DNA of 25,206 nt from positions 1 through 25,206 of the IMG/VR virus record IMGVR_UViG_3300050123_000185; one strand, 5' to 3'. Source of the stretch: a virus. Position numbers and translations under genes: made by a program. The notes beneath the pieces were generated by a model. The model made no database searches, was not told where the DNA came from, and was given only the letters and a program-made list of their open reading frames with translations. Of this stretch, positions 7,435 through 14,010 are shown piece by piece; the stretch's first letter is position 1; every line of letters starts with the position of its first letter.

Positions 7435-8999
7435 TGAATTCCAAGGATTATTGGGAAAAAAGGGCCCTGCAGCGTGAAAATAATACATATAATGAAACAT
7501 CTAAAACAATTGCACGGTTAAAGGTTATATATCAAAAAGCACTTAATCAATTGAATAAGGATTCCGATAGTATTTTTAAAAATTATGTAGGTAAATATGA
7601 TGGAGAAAAAGATGAAACATTAAAATACCTTACATCAAATGAATCTGCTGCTGTTTTGTCCGATTTAAGGAAAAGGGCAAGCCTTATAACTGATTCCGAC
7701 TTAAAAAAAGAGGTTTTAATAAGGCTTGAAGCGCCTGCTTATGGTTTCCGATTAAGCAGAGTAAAAGCAATGCAAAATTATATAATAGCTGAGCTTAATA
7801 AAATCTCCGATCAGGAAAATCAGATTGATGGCAATCACCTTGCAAATGTTTATGAAAATAGCTATTACCGAAATATATATGATACGGCACCACAAATCAA
7901 TGCAAGTTTTTCAATGATTTCCGCTCAGGTGATAAATGAAACTTTAAAAAGCAGCTGGTTGGGTGAAAATTATTCAGAGCGGGTATGGAAAAATACCCAT
8001 GTTTTAGCGCAAGAAGCAAGCGATATTATCCAAAGCGGAATCACATCCGGTAGAAGCATAAAGCAAATGCAGGATGAACTGGCCGATGTCATGGATGTTG
8101 GGAAATATGTTGCTGAGCGGTTAATCCGCACCGAAACCAATTATTTTCATAATCAGGCAGAAATGCAGTCTTATAAATCAATGGGTGTTGAGGAATATAT
8201 TTTCCTTGCCACACTTGACAGCCGTACATGCGCCAGATGCGGGGCATTGGATAAAAAAATATTCAAAGTCAGTGATATTATAGTTGGTGTAAATTATCCG
8301 CCGCTGCACCCTAATGATAGATGTGTAACAACTGCGAATGTAGAATCAGCGGGTAAAAGAATAGCCCGTGACCCAACCACAGGGCGCAATTATTATGTTG
8401 ACCATAATTTATCTTATACCGATTGGAAAAAACAGATTAATGAGAAATATGGTTCAAATACGTTAGAAAAAGCTCAAAAAATGTATTTCAATCGTAAATC
8501 TGATAAAGAAAATCTTGAAAAATATCAGGCGGTTTTAGGTAAGGATGCACCAAAAGCTCTGGCAGATTTTCAGAATATAAAGTATAGCAGTTCTGAAGAA
8601 TGGAAGAAAATTCAGCTTGATTACAGGCGCCGAAACAGATTAGTACAAAATTCTCGATTAGCGTTACCTAATGCCGAAAAAGCAAAGATTGATGAGCCTA
8701 AATTTACAAACTATTTTTTTGGCGGCAATAATAATGATGGACTTTCAAAGGGCATTGCATTTAACAGCCATTTAGGGTACAATATTAGCAACTGGAAAGA
8801 TTTCGAACAGGAAATATTAAGAAAATTGAAAGTTAATCCAGCAACACCTGACCGTATAACTGAGCACGGTTCATATTACAATCAATCAATGATTTTATAC
8901 GGCGTAAAAAATAACCCAATGGATATTAAATTTGTTTGGGAAGTAAAAAACGATATTACAAGGTTTGTAACAGCTTATCCCAATAGGAGTAGTGAATGA
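7434..8999 (+). CDS. MuF head morphogenesis protein with C-terminal toxin-like domain
   Basis: A 521-aa minor head protein. Residues about 1-180 are helical; the MuF core spans about 185-305, with ERLIRTETNYFHN (228-240), the Cys pair of SRTCARCG (263-270) and HPNDRC (292-297), which form the usual zinc motif. The remainder is not needed for a MuF protein: residues about 409-518 (PNAEKAKIDEPKFTNYFF, GIAFNSHLGYN, MILYG, a final RFVTAYP) resemble DUF6883/BECR-type toxin domains that are attached to MuF proteins in temperate phages and to polymorphic toxins. The immediately downstream 55-aa ORF fits a cognate immunity protein. MuF proteins are packaged in the head, so the domain could be injected with DNA (inference). 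Start ATG 7434 overlaps the portal stop. Confidence 0.85.
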   Translation: MNSKDYWEKRALQRENNTYNETSKTIARLKVIYQKALNQLNKDSDSIFKNYVGKYDGEKDETLKYLTSNESAAVLSDLRKRASLITDSDLKKEVLIRLEAPAYGFRLSRVKAMQNYIIAELNKISDQENQIDGNHLANVYENSYYRNIYDTAPQINASFSMISAQVINETLKSSWLGENYSERVWKNTHVLAQEASDIIQSGITSGRSIKQMQDELADVMDVGKYVAERLIRTETNYFHNQAEMQSYKSMGVEEYIFLATLDSRTCARCGALDKKIFKVSDIIVGVNYPPLHPNDRCVTTANVESAGKRIARDPTTGRNYYVDHNLSYTDWKKQINEKYGSNTLEKAQKMYFNRKSDKENLEKYQAVLGKDAPKALADFQNIKYSSSEEWKKIQLDYRRRNRLVQNSRLALPNAEKAKIDEPKFTNYFFGGNNNDGLSKGIAFNSHLGYNISNWKDFEQEILRKLKVNPATPDRITEHGSYYNQSMILYGVKNNPMDIKFVWEVKNDITRFVTAYPNRSSE

Positions 9000-9163
9000 T
9001 GGATATTAAAGAATTTGATAGAGTACGCCTTAAAGACGGTCGGGAAGGTACAATAGTTTGTATTTGTGAGCCTGATAAATTGTACTCTCTTGATATTGGC
9101 ACAGCTCCGGGGACGTGGGATAATATTTTTATTAAACCAGAAGAAATCGAAAAACGGATTTAA
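8996..9163 (+). CDS. Small SH3-like protein, putative immunity protein for the MuF toxin domain
   Basis: A 55-aa ORF that is easy to miss because of its length. It starts at ATG 8996 (or 8999) behind AGGAG at 8985-8989, and its start overlaps the MuF stop (ATGATGA). The product (FDRVRLKDGREGTIVCI, then LYSLDIG, ending NIFIKPEEIEKRI) has the pattern of a small SH3-like barrel similar to DUF4926: a 'D.V.LKDG..GTIV' opening and a terminal 'I.PEEIE' strand. DUF4926-type proteins are often found beside DUF6883-like domains. Overlap with the toxin-bearing gene and a terminator straight after the stop suggest a toxin-immunity pair. Assignment is by pattern only. Confidence 0.66.
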   Translation: MMDIKEFDRVRLKDGREGTIVCICEPDKLYSLDIGTAPGTWDNIFIKPEEIEKRI

Positions 9164-9191
9164 CCACTTTCAGCAATGATGGTGGTTTTTT
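9162..9191 (+). terminator. Intrinsic terminator overlapping the immunity stop codon
   Basis: Stem AACCAC (9162-9167) with GTGGTT (9182-9187), 14-nt loop, followed by TTTT (9188-9191). It begins inside the TAA stop of the 55-aa ORF. Confidence 0.55.
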
Positions 9192-9200
9192 CATGCCGAT

Positions 9201-9226
9201 TAGCCGCTTATTAGCGGTTATTTTTT
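9201..9226 (+). terminator. Second intrinsic terminator before the scaffold gene
   Basis: Stem TAGCCGC (9201-9207) with GCGGTTA (9214-9220, one G-U pair), 6-nt loop TTATTA, then TTTTTT (9221-9226). Together with the hairpin at 9162 it forms a double terminator inside the head operon. Confidence 0.75.
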
Positions 9227-9294
9227 ATATACAAATTTGCCTTCTTAGTATCACAGGCATTAAAGAGAGATATAAATTTGAATGGAGGATTATT

Positions 9295-9861
9295 ATGGAC
9301 AAAGAAGCACTTAAGGCAATGGGCCTTTCGGATGAGCAAATAACAAAGGTTATTGAGCAGCACGACAATGACATCAAAGGCGCATATATTCCCAAGACAC
9401 GCATGGACGAACTCAACGAAACCAACAAGGCACTGAAAGAGCAGCTTACCGGGCGCGATAAGGATATCGTGGACCTCAAAAAATCCACAGGTGACAATGC
9501 TGAGCTGTCAAAACAGTTTGCTGATCTTCAGGGCAAGTACAAAACTGACACTGAGGCACTGACCGGGAAGCTCAAGCAAAACGCTCTGAATGCCGCGCTT
9601 GACCTTGGTATCACTAAAGCAAAGGGCAAAGATTCCATAGCTATTAAAGCCCATATAGATCCTTCAAAGCTTACCCTGAAGGATGATGGCAGCGTGGATG
9701 GGCTTGATGCCACATTGGAAGATCTTAAAAAGAATAATTCCTATTTGTTTGAACAGGTGGAAACCAGGCAAGTCGGGAACGGCTTTAATGGCAGTAAAGT
9801 CGATATGACCCCGGAACTAACAACAGCTGCCGACACATTTACAAAAGCCTTAAATGGCTAA
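9295..9861 (+). CDS. Scaffold protein (phage minor structural GP20-like)
   Basis: A 188-aa scaffold that would direct capsid assembly and then leave or be degraded. Seen: a start typical of the family (MDKEALKAMGLSDEQITKVIEQHD), a central charged coiled coil (about residues 35-95) and a conserved GP20-like second half (AALDLGITKAKGKD, IKAHIDPSKL, then a GLDATLEDLKK segment and LFE). ATG 9295 is chosen because GGAGGA lies at 9285-9290; the open frame extends upstream to 9193, but that part crosses a terminator and lacks an RBS. The gene and the capsid gene after it are richer in G+C than their neighbours, consistent with high expression. Confidence 0.87.
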   Translation: MDKEALKAMGLSDEQITKVIEQHDNDIKGAYIPKTRMDELNETNKALKEQLTGRDKDIVDLKKSTGDNAELSKQFADLQGKYKTDTEALTGKLKQNALNAALDLGITKAKGKDSIAIKAHIDPSKLTLKDDGSVDGLDATLEDLKKNNSYLFEQVETRQVGNGFNGSKVDMTPELTTAADTFTKALNG

Positions 9862-9875
9862 AGGAGTGAATTTAA

Positions 9876-10793
9876 ATGCCAATTAATACTTTAGCAATGG
9901 CAACTCTTTTTCAAACAGCTCTTGATAGGCAGATGATCGAGGGTGCAACATCCGGATGGATGGAGGACAATGCCGGTGAGGTTAAGTATTCCGGCGGCAA
10001 CACAGTGAAAATACCAAAAATCAGCATGGACGGGCTTGCCAACTATGATCGTGATTTAGGATATGTTCAGGGTGGGGTAACACTTGCTTATGGCACATAC
10101 ACCATGACACAGGACAGAGGCCGCAAGTTTCAACTTGATGCCATGGATGTTGACGAGAGTAATTTTGTTGCAACAGCAGGGAACGTCATGGGCGAATTTC
10201 AGCGTACTAAGGTTATTCCTGAGGTTGATGCATACCGTTACAGCAAACTTTCAGCACTGGCAATTGCAGCCGGAAACACAGGTATATATGTGCCTGCTGT
10301 CGGTACAATTTTGAACCAGCTTAAAACGGATCTTGTTACTATACAGGATGTAATTGGCGGCAGCGAATCTCTTGTAGTCACCATGAGCAGACTTGTATAT
10401 GCAATTCTTGCGCAGTCATCCCAGGTGACACGTTTCCTTGATGCGGTTAATTTTAAACAGGGTGACGTGAATCTTGAAGTTAAATCTATTGACGGAACCC
10501 CAATTATACCTGTTCCTTCAGCTCGCCTTAAAACTGCCTATGTTTTCAATGACGGCAAAACAACAGGTCAGACAGTCGGTGGATTTGTTCCTGCAAGCGG
10601 AGCTAAGCAGATCAACTACATCATATCGGCAAGGAAGGCGCCAATTGCTGTTTCTAAAACAGACACAATGAAGATATTTGACCCGATTACCAATCAAACT
10701 GCGCAGGCGTGGCTAATTGAATATCGCAAATTTCATGAGTTGTGGGTTGCGGACAACACTCTGACCGGCACGTTCGCATCCACAGCATCGTAA
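9876..10793 (+). CDS. Major capsid protein
   Basis: A 305-aa protein that should build the icosahedral shell. The pattern is that of HK97-fold capsids found after GP20 scaffolds in Firmicute phages: TVKIPKISMDGLANYDRDLGY (first 60 residues), YGTYTMTQDRGRKFQLDAMDVDES (about 73-96), VIPEVDAYRYSKLS (about 114-127), an internal VTMSRLVYAIL segment, and a C-terminal IISARKAPIAVSKTDTMKIFDP. ATG 9876 is 14 nt after the scaffold stop with AAGGAG at 9860-9865. No cysteine-based crosslinking or protease gene is seen nearby, so assembly probably depends on the scaffold alone. Confidence 0.87.
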   Translation: MPINTLAMATLFQTALDRQMIEGATSGWMEDNAGEVKYSGGNTVKIPKISMDGLANYDRDLGYVQGGVTLAYGTYTMTQDRGRKFQLDAMDVDESNFVATAGNVMGEFQRTKVIPEVDAYRYSKLSALAIAAGNTGIYVPAVGTILNQLKTDLVTIQDVIGGSESLVVTMSRLVYAILAQSSQVTRFLDAVNFKQGDVNLEVKSIDGTPIIPVPSARLKTAYVFNDGKTTGQTVGGFVPASGAKQINYIISARKAPIAVSKTDTMKIFDPITNQTAQAWLIEYRKFHELWVADNTLTGTFASTAS

Positions 10794-10810
10794 AATTAGG
10801 AGGATAAATC

Positions 10811-11032
10811 ATGTTTGAACTAAAAAAACTAAACGTTCATCGTATTGTGGCCAGCGAAGAGGAACGCGATAAGCTGATTGCTGATGATTTTGAACTTGTC
10901 GGTGAAGCTGAGCCCGATTTTGACAGCATGAAAGTTGAAGAGCTCAAAGCTTATGCTGAGGGAAAAGATATTGACCTATCAAATGTTACAAAAAAAGCAG
11001 ATATCATTGCAAAACTTAAAGGCGGTCAATAG
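10811..11032 (+). CDS. Small HeH/LEM-like head-associated protein
   Basis: A 73-aa acidic protein directly after the capsid gene. The C-terminal third (DSMKVEELKAYAEGKDIDLS, TKKADIIAKLKG; about residues 38-71) is a helix-extension-helix of the HeH/LEM/SAP type, common in small phage proteins in this position and in Rho N-terminal-like domains; such domains bind DNA or proteins. The N-terminal part (KKLNVHRIVASEEERDKLIADDFEL) matches a pattern common in small proteins after capsid genes, possibly a head fibre or connector aid. Its RBS is a strong AGGAGG at 10799-10804. The stop codon lies within a hairpin (11021-11040). Confidence 0.65.
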   Translation: MFELKKLNVHRIVASEEERDKLIADDFELVGEAEPDFDSMKVEELKAYAEGKDIDLSNVTKKADIIAKLKGGQ

Positions 11033-11055
11033 TGGCCGCCTCCCTTCTTGGGAGG
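11021..11055 (+). promoter_or_regulatory. Two adjacent hairpins, the second masking a ribosome binding site
   Basis: Hairpin 1: GGCGGTC (11021-11027) with GGCCGCC (11034-11040, one G-U pair) around the TAG stop of the HeH-like gene. Hairpin 2: CCTCCC (11039-11044), loop TTCTT, GGGAGG (11050-11055). The 3' arm of hairpin 2 is the RBS of the connector gene. The two share 11039-11040, so they cannot both form fully. Neither is followed by a T run, so a translational or processing role is more likely than termination. Confidence 0.6.
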
Positions 11056-11062
11056 AATGAAA

Positions 11063-11395
11063 ATGTTAGATCAAATAAAATTATTACTTGGTATTTCAGA
11101 TGACAGCAAGGATGGTATATTAAATTATCTCATCAATGCGGTGACAGTGCTTGTTAAAAAATATTGCCACTTATCAGATGTTTCCTCGACTAATTTGCAA
11201 AATATCATTATTGACTTTATTGTCGATAGATACCGATCAAAGCAATATGGCAAATCAGATGCTCCTCAAATTGTATCAAGTATATCTGAAGGCGATACGA
11301 AAGTTAGTTTTAATACTGTTCAATATAGTATTTCAAATGCCCTGACGGATGATGAAAAGAAGATCCTTATACCATACAGAAAGCTGTGGCTGTAA
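11063..11395 (+). CDS. Head-tail connector protein (gp6/Phage_connect-like)
   Basis: A 110-aa, mostly helical adaptor that would bind below the portal. Seen: LDQIKLLLGISDDSKDGIL and INAVTVLVKKYCHL, the usual 'helix, DDS, helix' opening of HK97 gp6/SPP1 gp15-like connectors, then IIIDFIVDRYRSKQYG (about residues 47-62), SSISEGDTKVSF, and a terminal DDEKKILIPYRKLW. ATG 11063 is chosen because GGAGG ends at 11055; two in-frame starts (11048, 11057) lie within or against the RBS. The RBS is sequestered by hairpin 11039-11055, so translation may depend on ribosomes finishing the upstream gene. It overlaps the next gene by TAATG. Confidence 0.78.
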   Translation: MLDQIKLLLGISDDSKDGILNYLINAVTVLVKKYCHLSDVSSTNLQNIIIDFIVDRYRSKQYGKSDAPQIVSSISEGDTKVSFNTVQYSISNALTDDEKKILIPYRKLWL

Positions 11396-11763
11396 TGGAT
11401 ATTTCAAAGTACGGTAAATATTTAGCACCCTTACGGGATGAAAGCGTTCAACTCTTTATAAAACAAGAGGTGCCAAGCGATTATGTAGGAAATACGTACA
11501 TTTGGGTTAAAAGTAATGTTATTCAAGTTGATGATCAGGCTGCAGATGATAATCTGACGTTTGAAATCTATGGAGAACGGGTTAAGCGAATGCGCAAATT
11601 AATTTGCAATTTTGATTCAATCATTGATGACGGCATGGGTGTTTCGCTTGATATATCAGCTGATACCCCTTTATACAAAGTCATTTCTGCAAAAAACAAC
11701 GTATTGTCTAAAATTGTTTTAATCGAGGTGATCGGTATTGGAAATCCAAGTCAAGGGACTTGA
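11395..11763 (+). CDS. Putative head closure (stopper) protein
   Basis: A 122-aa beta-rich protein in the position of SPP1 gp16-like head closure proteins, between the connector and the HK97 gp10-like gene. Weak family signs: an early LRDESVQLFIKQEV, NTYIWVKSNVIQVDD and TFEIYGERVKRMRKLIC strand pattern and a final YKVISAKNN-KIVLIEVI. I choose ATG 11395, overlapping the connector stop (TAATG), rather than GTG 11386; neither has a good RBS, so coupling is likely. The 3' end overlaps the next gene by 26 nt. Assignment depends mostly on gene order. Confidence 0.6.
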   Translation: MDISKYGKYLAPLRDESVQLFIKQEVPSDYVGNTYIWVKSNVIQVDDQAADDNLTFEIYGERVKRMRKLICNFDSIIDDGMGVSLDISADTPLYKVISAKNNVLSKIVLIEVIGIGNPSQGT

Positions 11764-12181
11764 TAGCTTATTAAAAAAACTTAGTCAGCTTGGTGATGAT
11801 GTAAATGAAGGCTTGAAAGAGGCATTATTAGCTGGAGGTCAAGTGGTACAAAAATCTGCAAAAGAACTCTGCCCGGTAGATACTACTTATCTTCGTGAAA
11901 GCATTTCACTAAATGCTATAGATGATAATACGGTAGTCGTTAGTACAAACGTTGATTATGCCATTTTTGTTGAATTCGGTACCGGCCCAAAGGGTGATCC
12001 AGCTGTTGAACATACTTCAAAGCAATTCTGGAGATTTAAAGATAAAGACGGAAACTGGGTTACTTCTCATGGTCAGGCCCCGCAGCCTTTTATGAGACCG
12101 GCACTAGAAAATAATACGACTCAGATTGTGGAAGCCGTGAAAAACTTATTAAGTAACAGGTTAGAGGGGCTGAGCAGATGA
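11738..12181 (+). CDS. HK97 gp10-like tail completion/neck protein
   Basis: A 147-aa protein of the HK97 gp10 family, which acts at the neck or tail terminus. The family signature is clear: VKGLDSLLKKLSQLGDDV (residues 4-21), GGQVVQKSAKELCPVDTTYLRESI (28-51), NVDYAIFVEFGTGP (66-79, the Y-A-x-x-V-E-F-G-T core), and QAPQPFMRPALE (114-125). Start TTG 11738 has GAGGTGAT at 11724-11731; no ATG fits. It overlaps the previous gene by 26 nt and the next by 4 nt (ATGA). Confidence 0.85.
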   Translation: MEIQVKGLDSLLKKLSQLGDDVNEGLKEALLAGGQVVQKSAKELCPVDTTYLRESISLNAIDDNTVVVSTNVDYAIFVEFGTGPKGDPAVEHTSKQFWRFKDKDGNWVTSHGQAPQPFMRPALENNTTQIVEAVKNLLSNRLEGLSR

Positions 12182-12564
12182 CTGATATGAACCTTCGCAT
12201 AGATAATCTTGTTTCAGACTTGGCAACAACTGAATTAGGCTTTCCGGACACATTCAAAGGGAAATCATTACCTTTAATCACCATCACCGATTTAGACAAC
12301 AATAGCAATCTTATTTTAGATGGAGAAGAGCGTTTGTCAGCTATTTCTTATCAAATTGACATATGGGATTCTTCGGATAACGGAAAAACAAGACACACAT
12401 GTGAGCAGTTGGCAGCACAGATTAGCAGCAGACTTATCAGTGTCAACTTTACAAGGTCAGGAGCTCATTACATCAAAGATCCAAGCGGGCTTCATAGAAA
12501 GACTATGACGTTCAATGGGTTTTTGGATACACATACAAATATTATTTATAGGAGGGGATTCTAA
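12178..12564 (+). CDS. Tail terminator-like / minor capsid protein
   Basis: A 128-aa protein between gp10-like and tail tube genes, the usual place of the tail terminator (SPP1 gp17/lambda gpU type). Seen: an amphipathic N-terminal helix, LPLITITDLDN, then ISYQIDIWDSSDNGKTRHTCEQLAAQI (about residues 58-84), a pattern typical of these proteins ('YQIDIWD...' strand followed by a helix), and a terminal beta part HRKTMTFNGFLD. Starts at ATG 12178 with AGGGGCTGAGCAG upstream and ATGA overlap; ends in TAATG overlap with the tail tube gene. Confidence 0.7.
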   Translation: MTDMNLRIDNLVSDLATTELGFPDTFKGKSLPLITITDLDNNSNLILDGEERLSAISYQIDIWDSSDNGKTRHTCEQLAAQISSRLISVNFTRSGAHYIKDPSGLHRKTMTFNGFLDTHTNIIYRRGF

Positions 12565-13268
12565 TGGAACAGGCTTTTTTAGGCACAAAACTTTCTGTTT
12601 GTTCAACACAAGCCGGTACATATCAATGGTTATATGGCTTATCTAAGGTACCTGATTTTTCGTTTGAAGCCGACAAGGTTGAAGTAACAAATCTGTCGGA
12701 TACCAATAAGCGTTATGTGCCTGGCATCATTGATTTAGGAGAACCAGAATTTGAATTTTTCAATGATAACAGCGCTACTGAAGGTGATATTACAAAGCTA
12801 ATGAATTCATATAAAGCTTTAAGAGCATACGAAAAATCAGGCACAGCACCATGGTTTAAAATTGTTTACCCTGACGGTTCAGGATTTCAATGGCAGTCGT
12901 ATATTGTAACCACTCGCACAGGTGGAGGTACTGGTGATGCTTTGCAATTCAAATGCAAAATGCTATTCAAGAGCAATATCACTGATATACCTGGAATAGG
13001 CAACTTAGCATTCACCTGCGTGGCAGGTACGGCAACAGGGGCAACAAAGATAGCAACGGTTACTCCAGTTCTTACGGCTGGAAATAGTTATGTGTATGTT
13101 GTGGGTGCAGTTCTTAACTTGCCGGCTGCCGGTGCATTAGTCAGTGGAGCTGCATATACTCTTGGCACCGACATTATAGCAAGCGCTTCGCAATATGTTA
13201 TGCTCATTGAGGTGGATTCAGGCTGGCACGCAGTCAATGCGGGTATTGCAATTTCGGTACCACATTAA
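12564..13268 (+). CDS. Major tail tube protein
   Basis: A 234-aa protein expected to polymerise into the tail tube. Family signs: LGTKLSV, WLYGLSKVPDFSFEADKVEVT (about residues 23-43), LSDTNKRYVPGIIDLGEPEFEF (about 44-65), WFKIVYPDGSGFQW and FKCKMLFKSNITDIPG (about 127-142). Residues about 145-234 form an extra C-terminal domain rich in Ala, Gly, Thr and Val, probably an exposed Ig-like or beta decoration not required for the tube. Start ATG 12564 has GGAGGGGA at 12551-12558. A strong GC hairpin follows the stop (13273-13292), as often seen after highly expressed tube genes. Confidence 0.8.
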   Translation: MEQAFLGTKLSVCSTQAGTYQWLYGLSKVPDFSFEADKVEVTNLSDTNKRYVPGIIDLGEPEFEFFNDNSATEGDITKLMNSYKALRAYEKSGTAPWFKIVYPDGSGFQWQSYIVTTRTGGGTGDALQFKCKMLFKSNITDIPGIGNLAFTCVAGTATGATKIATVTPVLTAGNSYVYVVGAVLNLPAAGALVSGAAYTLGTDIIASASQYVMLIEVDSGWHAVNAGIAISVPH

Positions 13269-13272
13269 CATA

Positions 13273-13300
13273 TTGGGGGCTTTTGCCCCCAAATTTAATA
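13273..13300 (+). terminator. GC-rich hairpin after the tail tube gene
   Basis: TTGGGGGC (13273-13280), loop TTTT, GCCCCCAA (13285-13292), followed by ATTTAATA. The stem is strong, the T run poor. It could act as a partial terminator or a 3' stabiliser that gives more tube than downstream message. Confidence 0.6.
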
Positions 13301-13315
13301 TAAGGGAGATAATTT

Positions 13316-13669
13316 ATGTATACAATTTGGAATGTAAACGGTGAAGAATATAAGCTTAGGCTTACCACTCTTCAGGCAATGCAGGTTGAAAAACAGCTTG
13401 ACATGGGTATGACAGAGGCAGTCCAGCATTTAGCTGATTCAACAGTTATTGTGACAATTATTTGGGGATCAATGCAGCAGTTTCAGCATGGTACCAATAT
13501 TAAAGACGTTTGTGCAATTTATGACGAATATCTTGAGAGCGGCGGCAATCTTGAAGCAATACTTGATATCATCATGGAATTGCTTGCACAAATAGGTATA
13601 GGTGAAAAATCAGAAATAAAAAACAAGAAACGCCGGAAGACAGAGAAAGCGGAAATCTCAGCAGAATAA
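13316..13669 (+). CDS. Tail assembly chaperone, gpG-like
   Basis: A 117-aa protein between the tail tube and tape measure genes, where gpG-type chaperones that coat the tape measure are found. Seen: MYTIWNVNGEEYKLRLTT, QAMQVEKQLDMGMTEAVQHL, then VIVTIIWGSMQQFQHGTN and a helical LEAILDIIMELLAQIG, ending in a Lys-rich tail. Start ATG 13316 has AAGGGAGA at 13301-13309. The frame carries a perfect -1 slippery heptamer at 13618-13624 near its 3' end; the last 14 codons after it are lost in the shifted product. Confidence 0.78.
   Translation: MYTIWNVNGEEYKLRLTTLQAMQVEKQLDMGMTEAVQHLADSTVIVTIIWGSMQQFQHGTNIKDVCAIYDEYLESGGNLEAILDIIMELLAQIGIGEKSEIKNKKRRKTEKAEISAE
13618..13624 (+). other. Programmed -1 ribosomal frameshift site A AAA AAC
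   Basis: AAAAAAC read in the gpG frame as ATA AAA AAC, an X XXY YYZ heptamer in exact phase. The -1 frame is open from 13606 to the stop at 14008-14010, and the second gene has no RBS of its own. A short GC-rich stretch (CGCCGG, from 13631) follows, but I see no strong stem-loop. The arrangement matches the G/GT frameshift conserved in long-tailed phages. Confidence 0.82.
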
Positions 13670-14010
13670 CTGATGCCATTCTGGCGGTAAAACCTAATGC
13701 TCTATATATTGGCATAACCATTGAACGCTTTTGGTCTATGACTTATGTCGAGGTAATAGAAGAAATAAACGCTTTCAATAAAAGGCATGAGGAAAATTAT
13801 CAAGAGCAAATGCGGCTCAGGGCAAATATGGATTATCAACTTGCTCAATTAATTGGGATCGCGTTTAATGATCCTAAAAAATATCCAACAACTCTACAAA
13901 AAGCATATCCCGATTTGTTTAATAAGCAAAGTAAAAAAATGACATGGCAAGAGAATAAAGAGCAGCTAAAGATGTATGCTGCCGTACACAATCAGCAACG
14001 AGGGGGGTGA
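13624..14010 (+). CDS. gpT-like extension of the tail assembly chaperone (made by -1 frameshift)
   Basis: The -1 frame after the slippery site adds about 128 residues to the first 103 of gpG, giving a roughly 231-aa gpGT fusion. The extension is charged and helical (VEVIEEINAFNKRHEENYQEQM, then DYQLAQLIGIAFNDPKKYP and a KAYPDLF motif common in these proteins). An internal ATG at 13738 opens a 90-aa frame, but no ribosome binding site precedes it (CGCTTTTGGTCT), which supports the frameshift. It ends at TGA 14008-14010, immediately before the tape measure ATG. Known role of the family: recruits the tail tube protein to the chaperoned tape measure. Confidence 0.75.
   Translation, partial: QETPEDRESGNLSRITDAILAVKPNALYIGITIERFWSMTYVEVIEEINAFNKRHEENYQEQMRLRANMDYQLAQLIGIAFNDPKKYPTTLQKAYPDLFNKQSKKMTWQENKEQLKMYAAVHNQQRGG

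Noticed and set aside
9193-9294. Upstream extension of the scaffold gene to 9193
   Set aside because: The extension crosses a terminator and has no RBS, whereas ATG 9295 follows GGAGGA directly.
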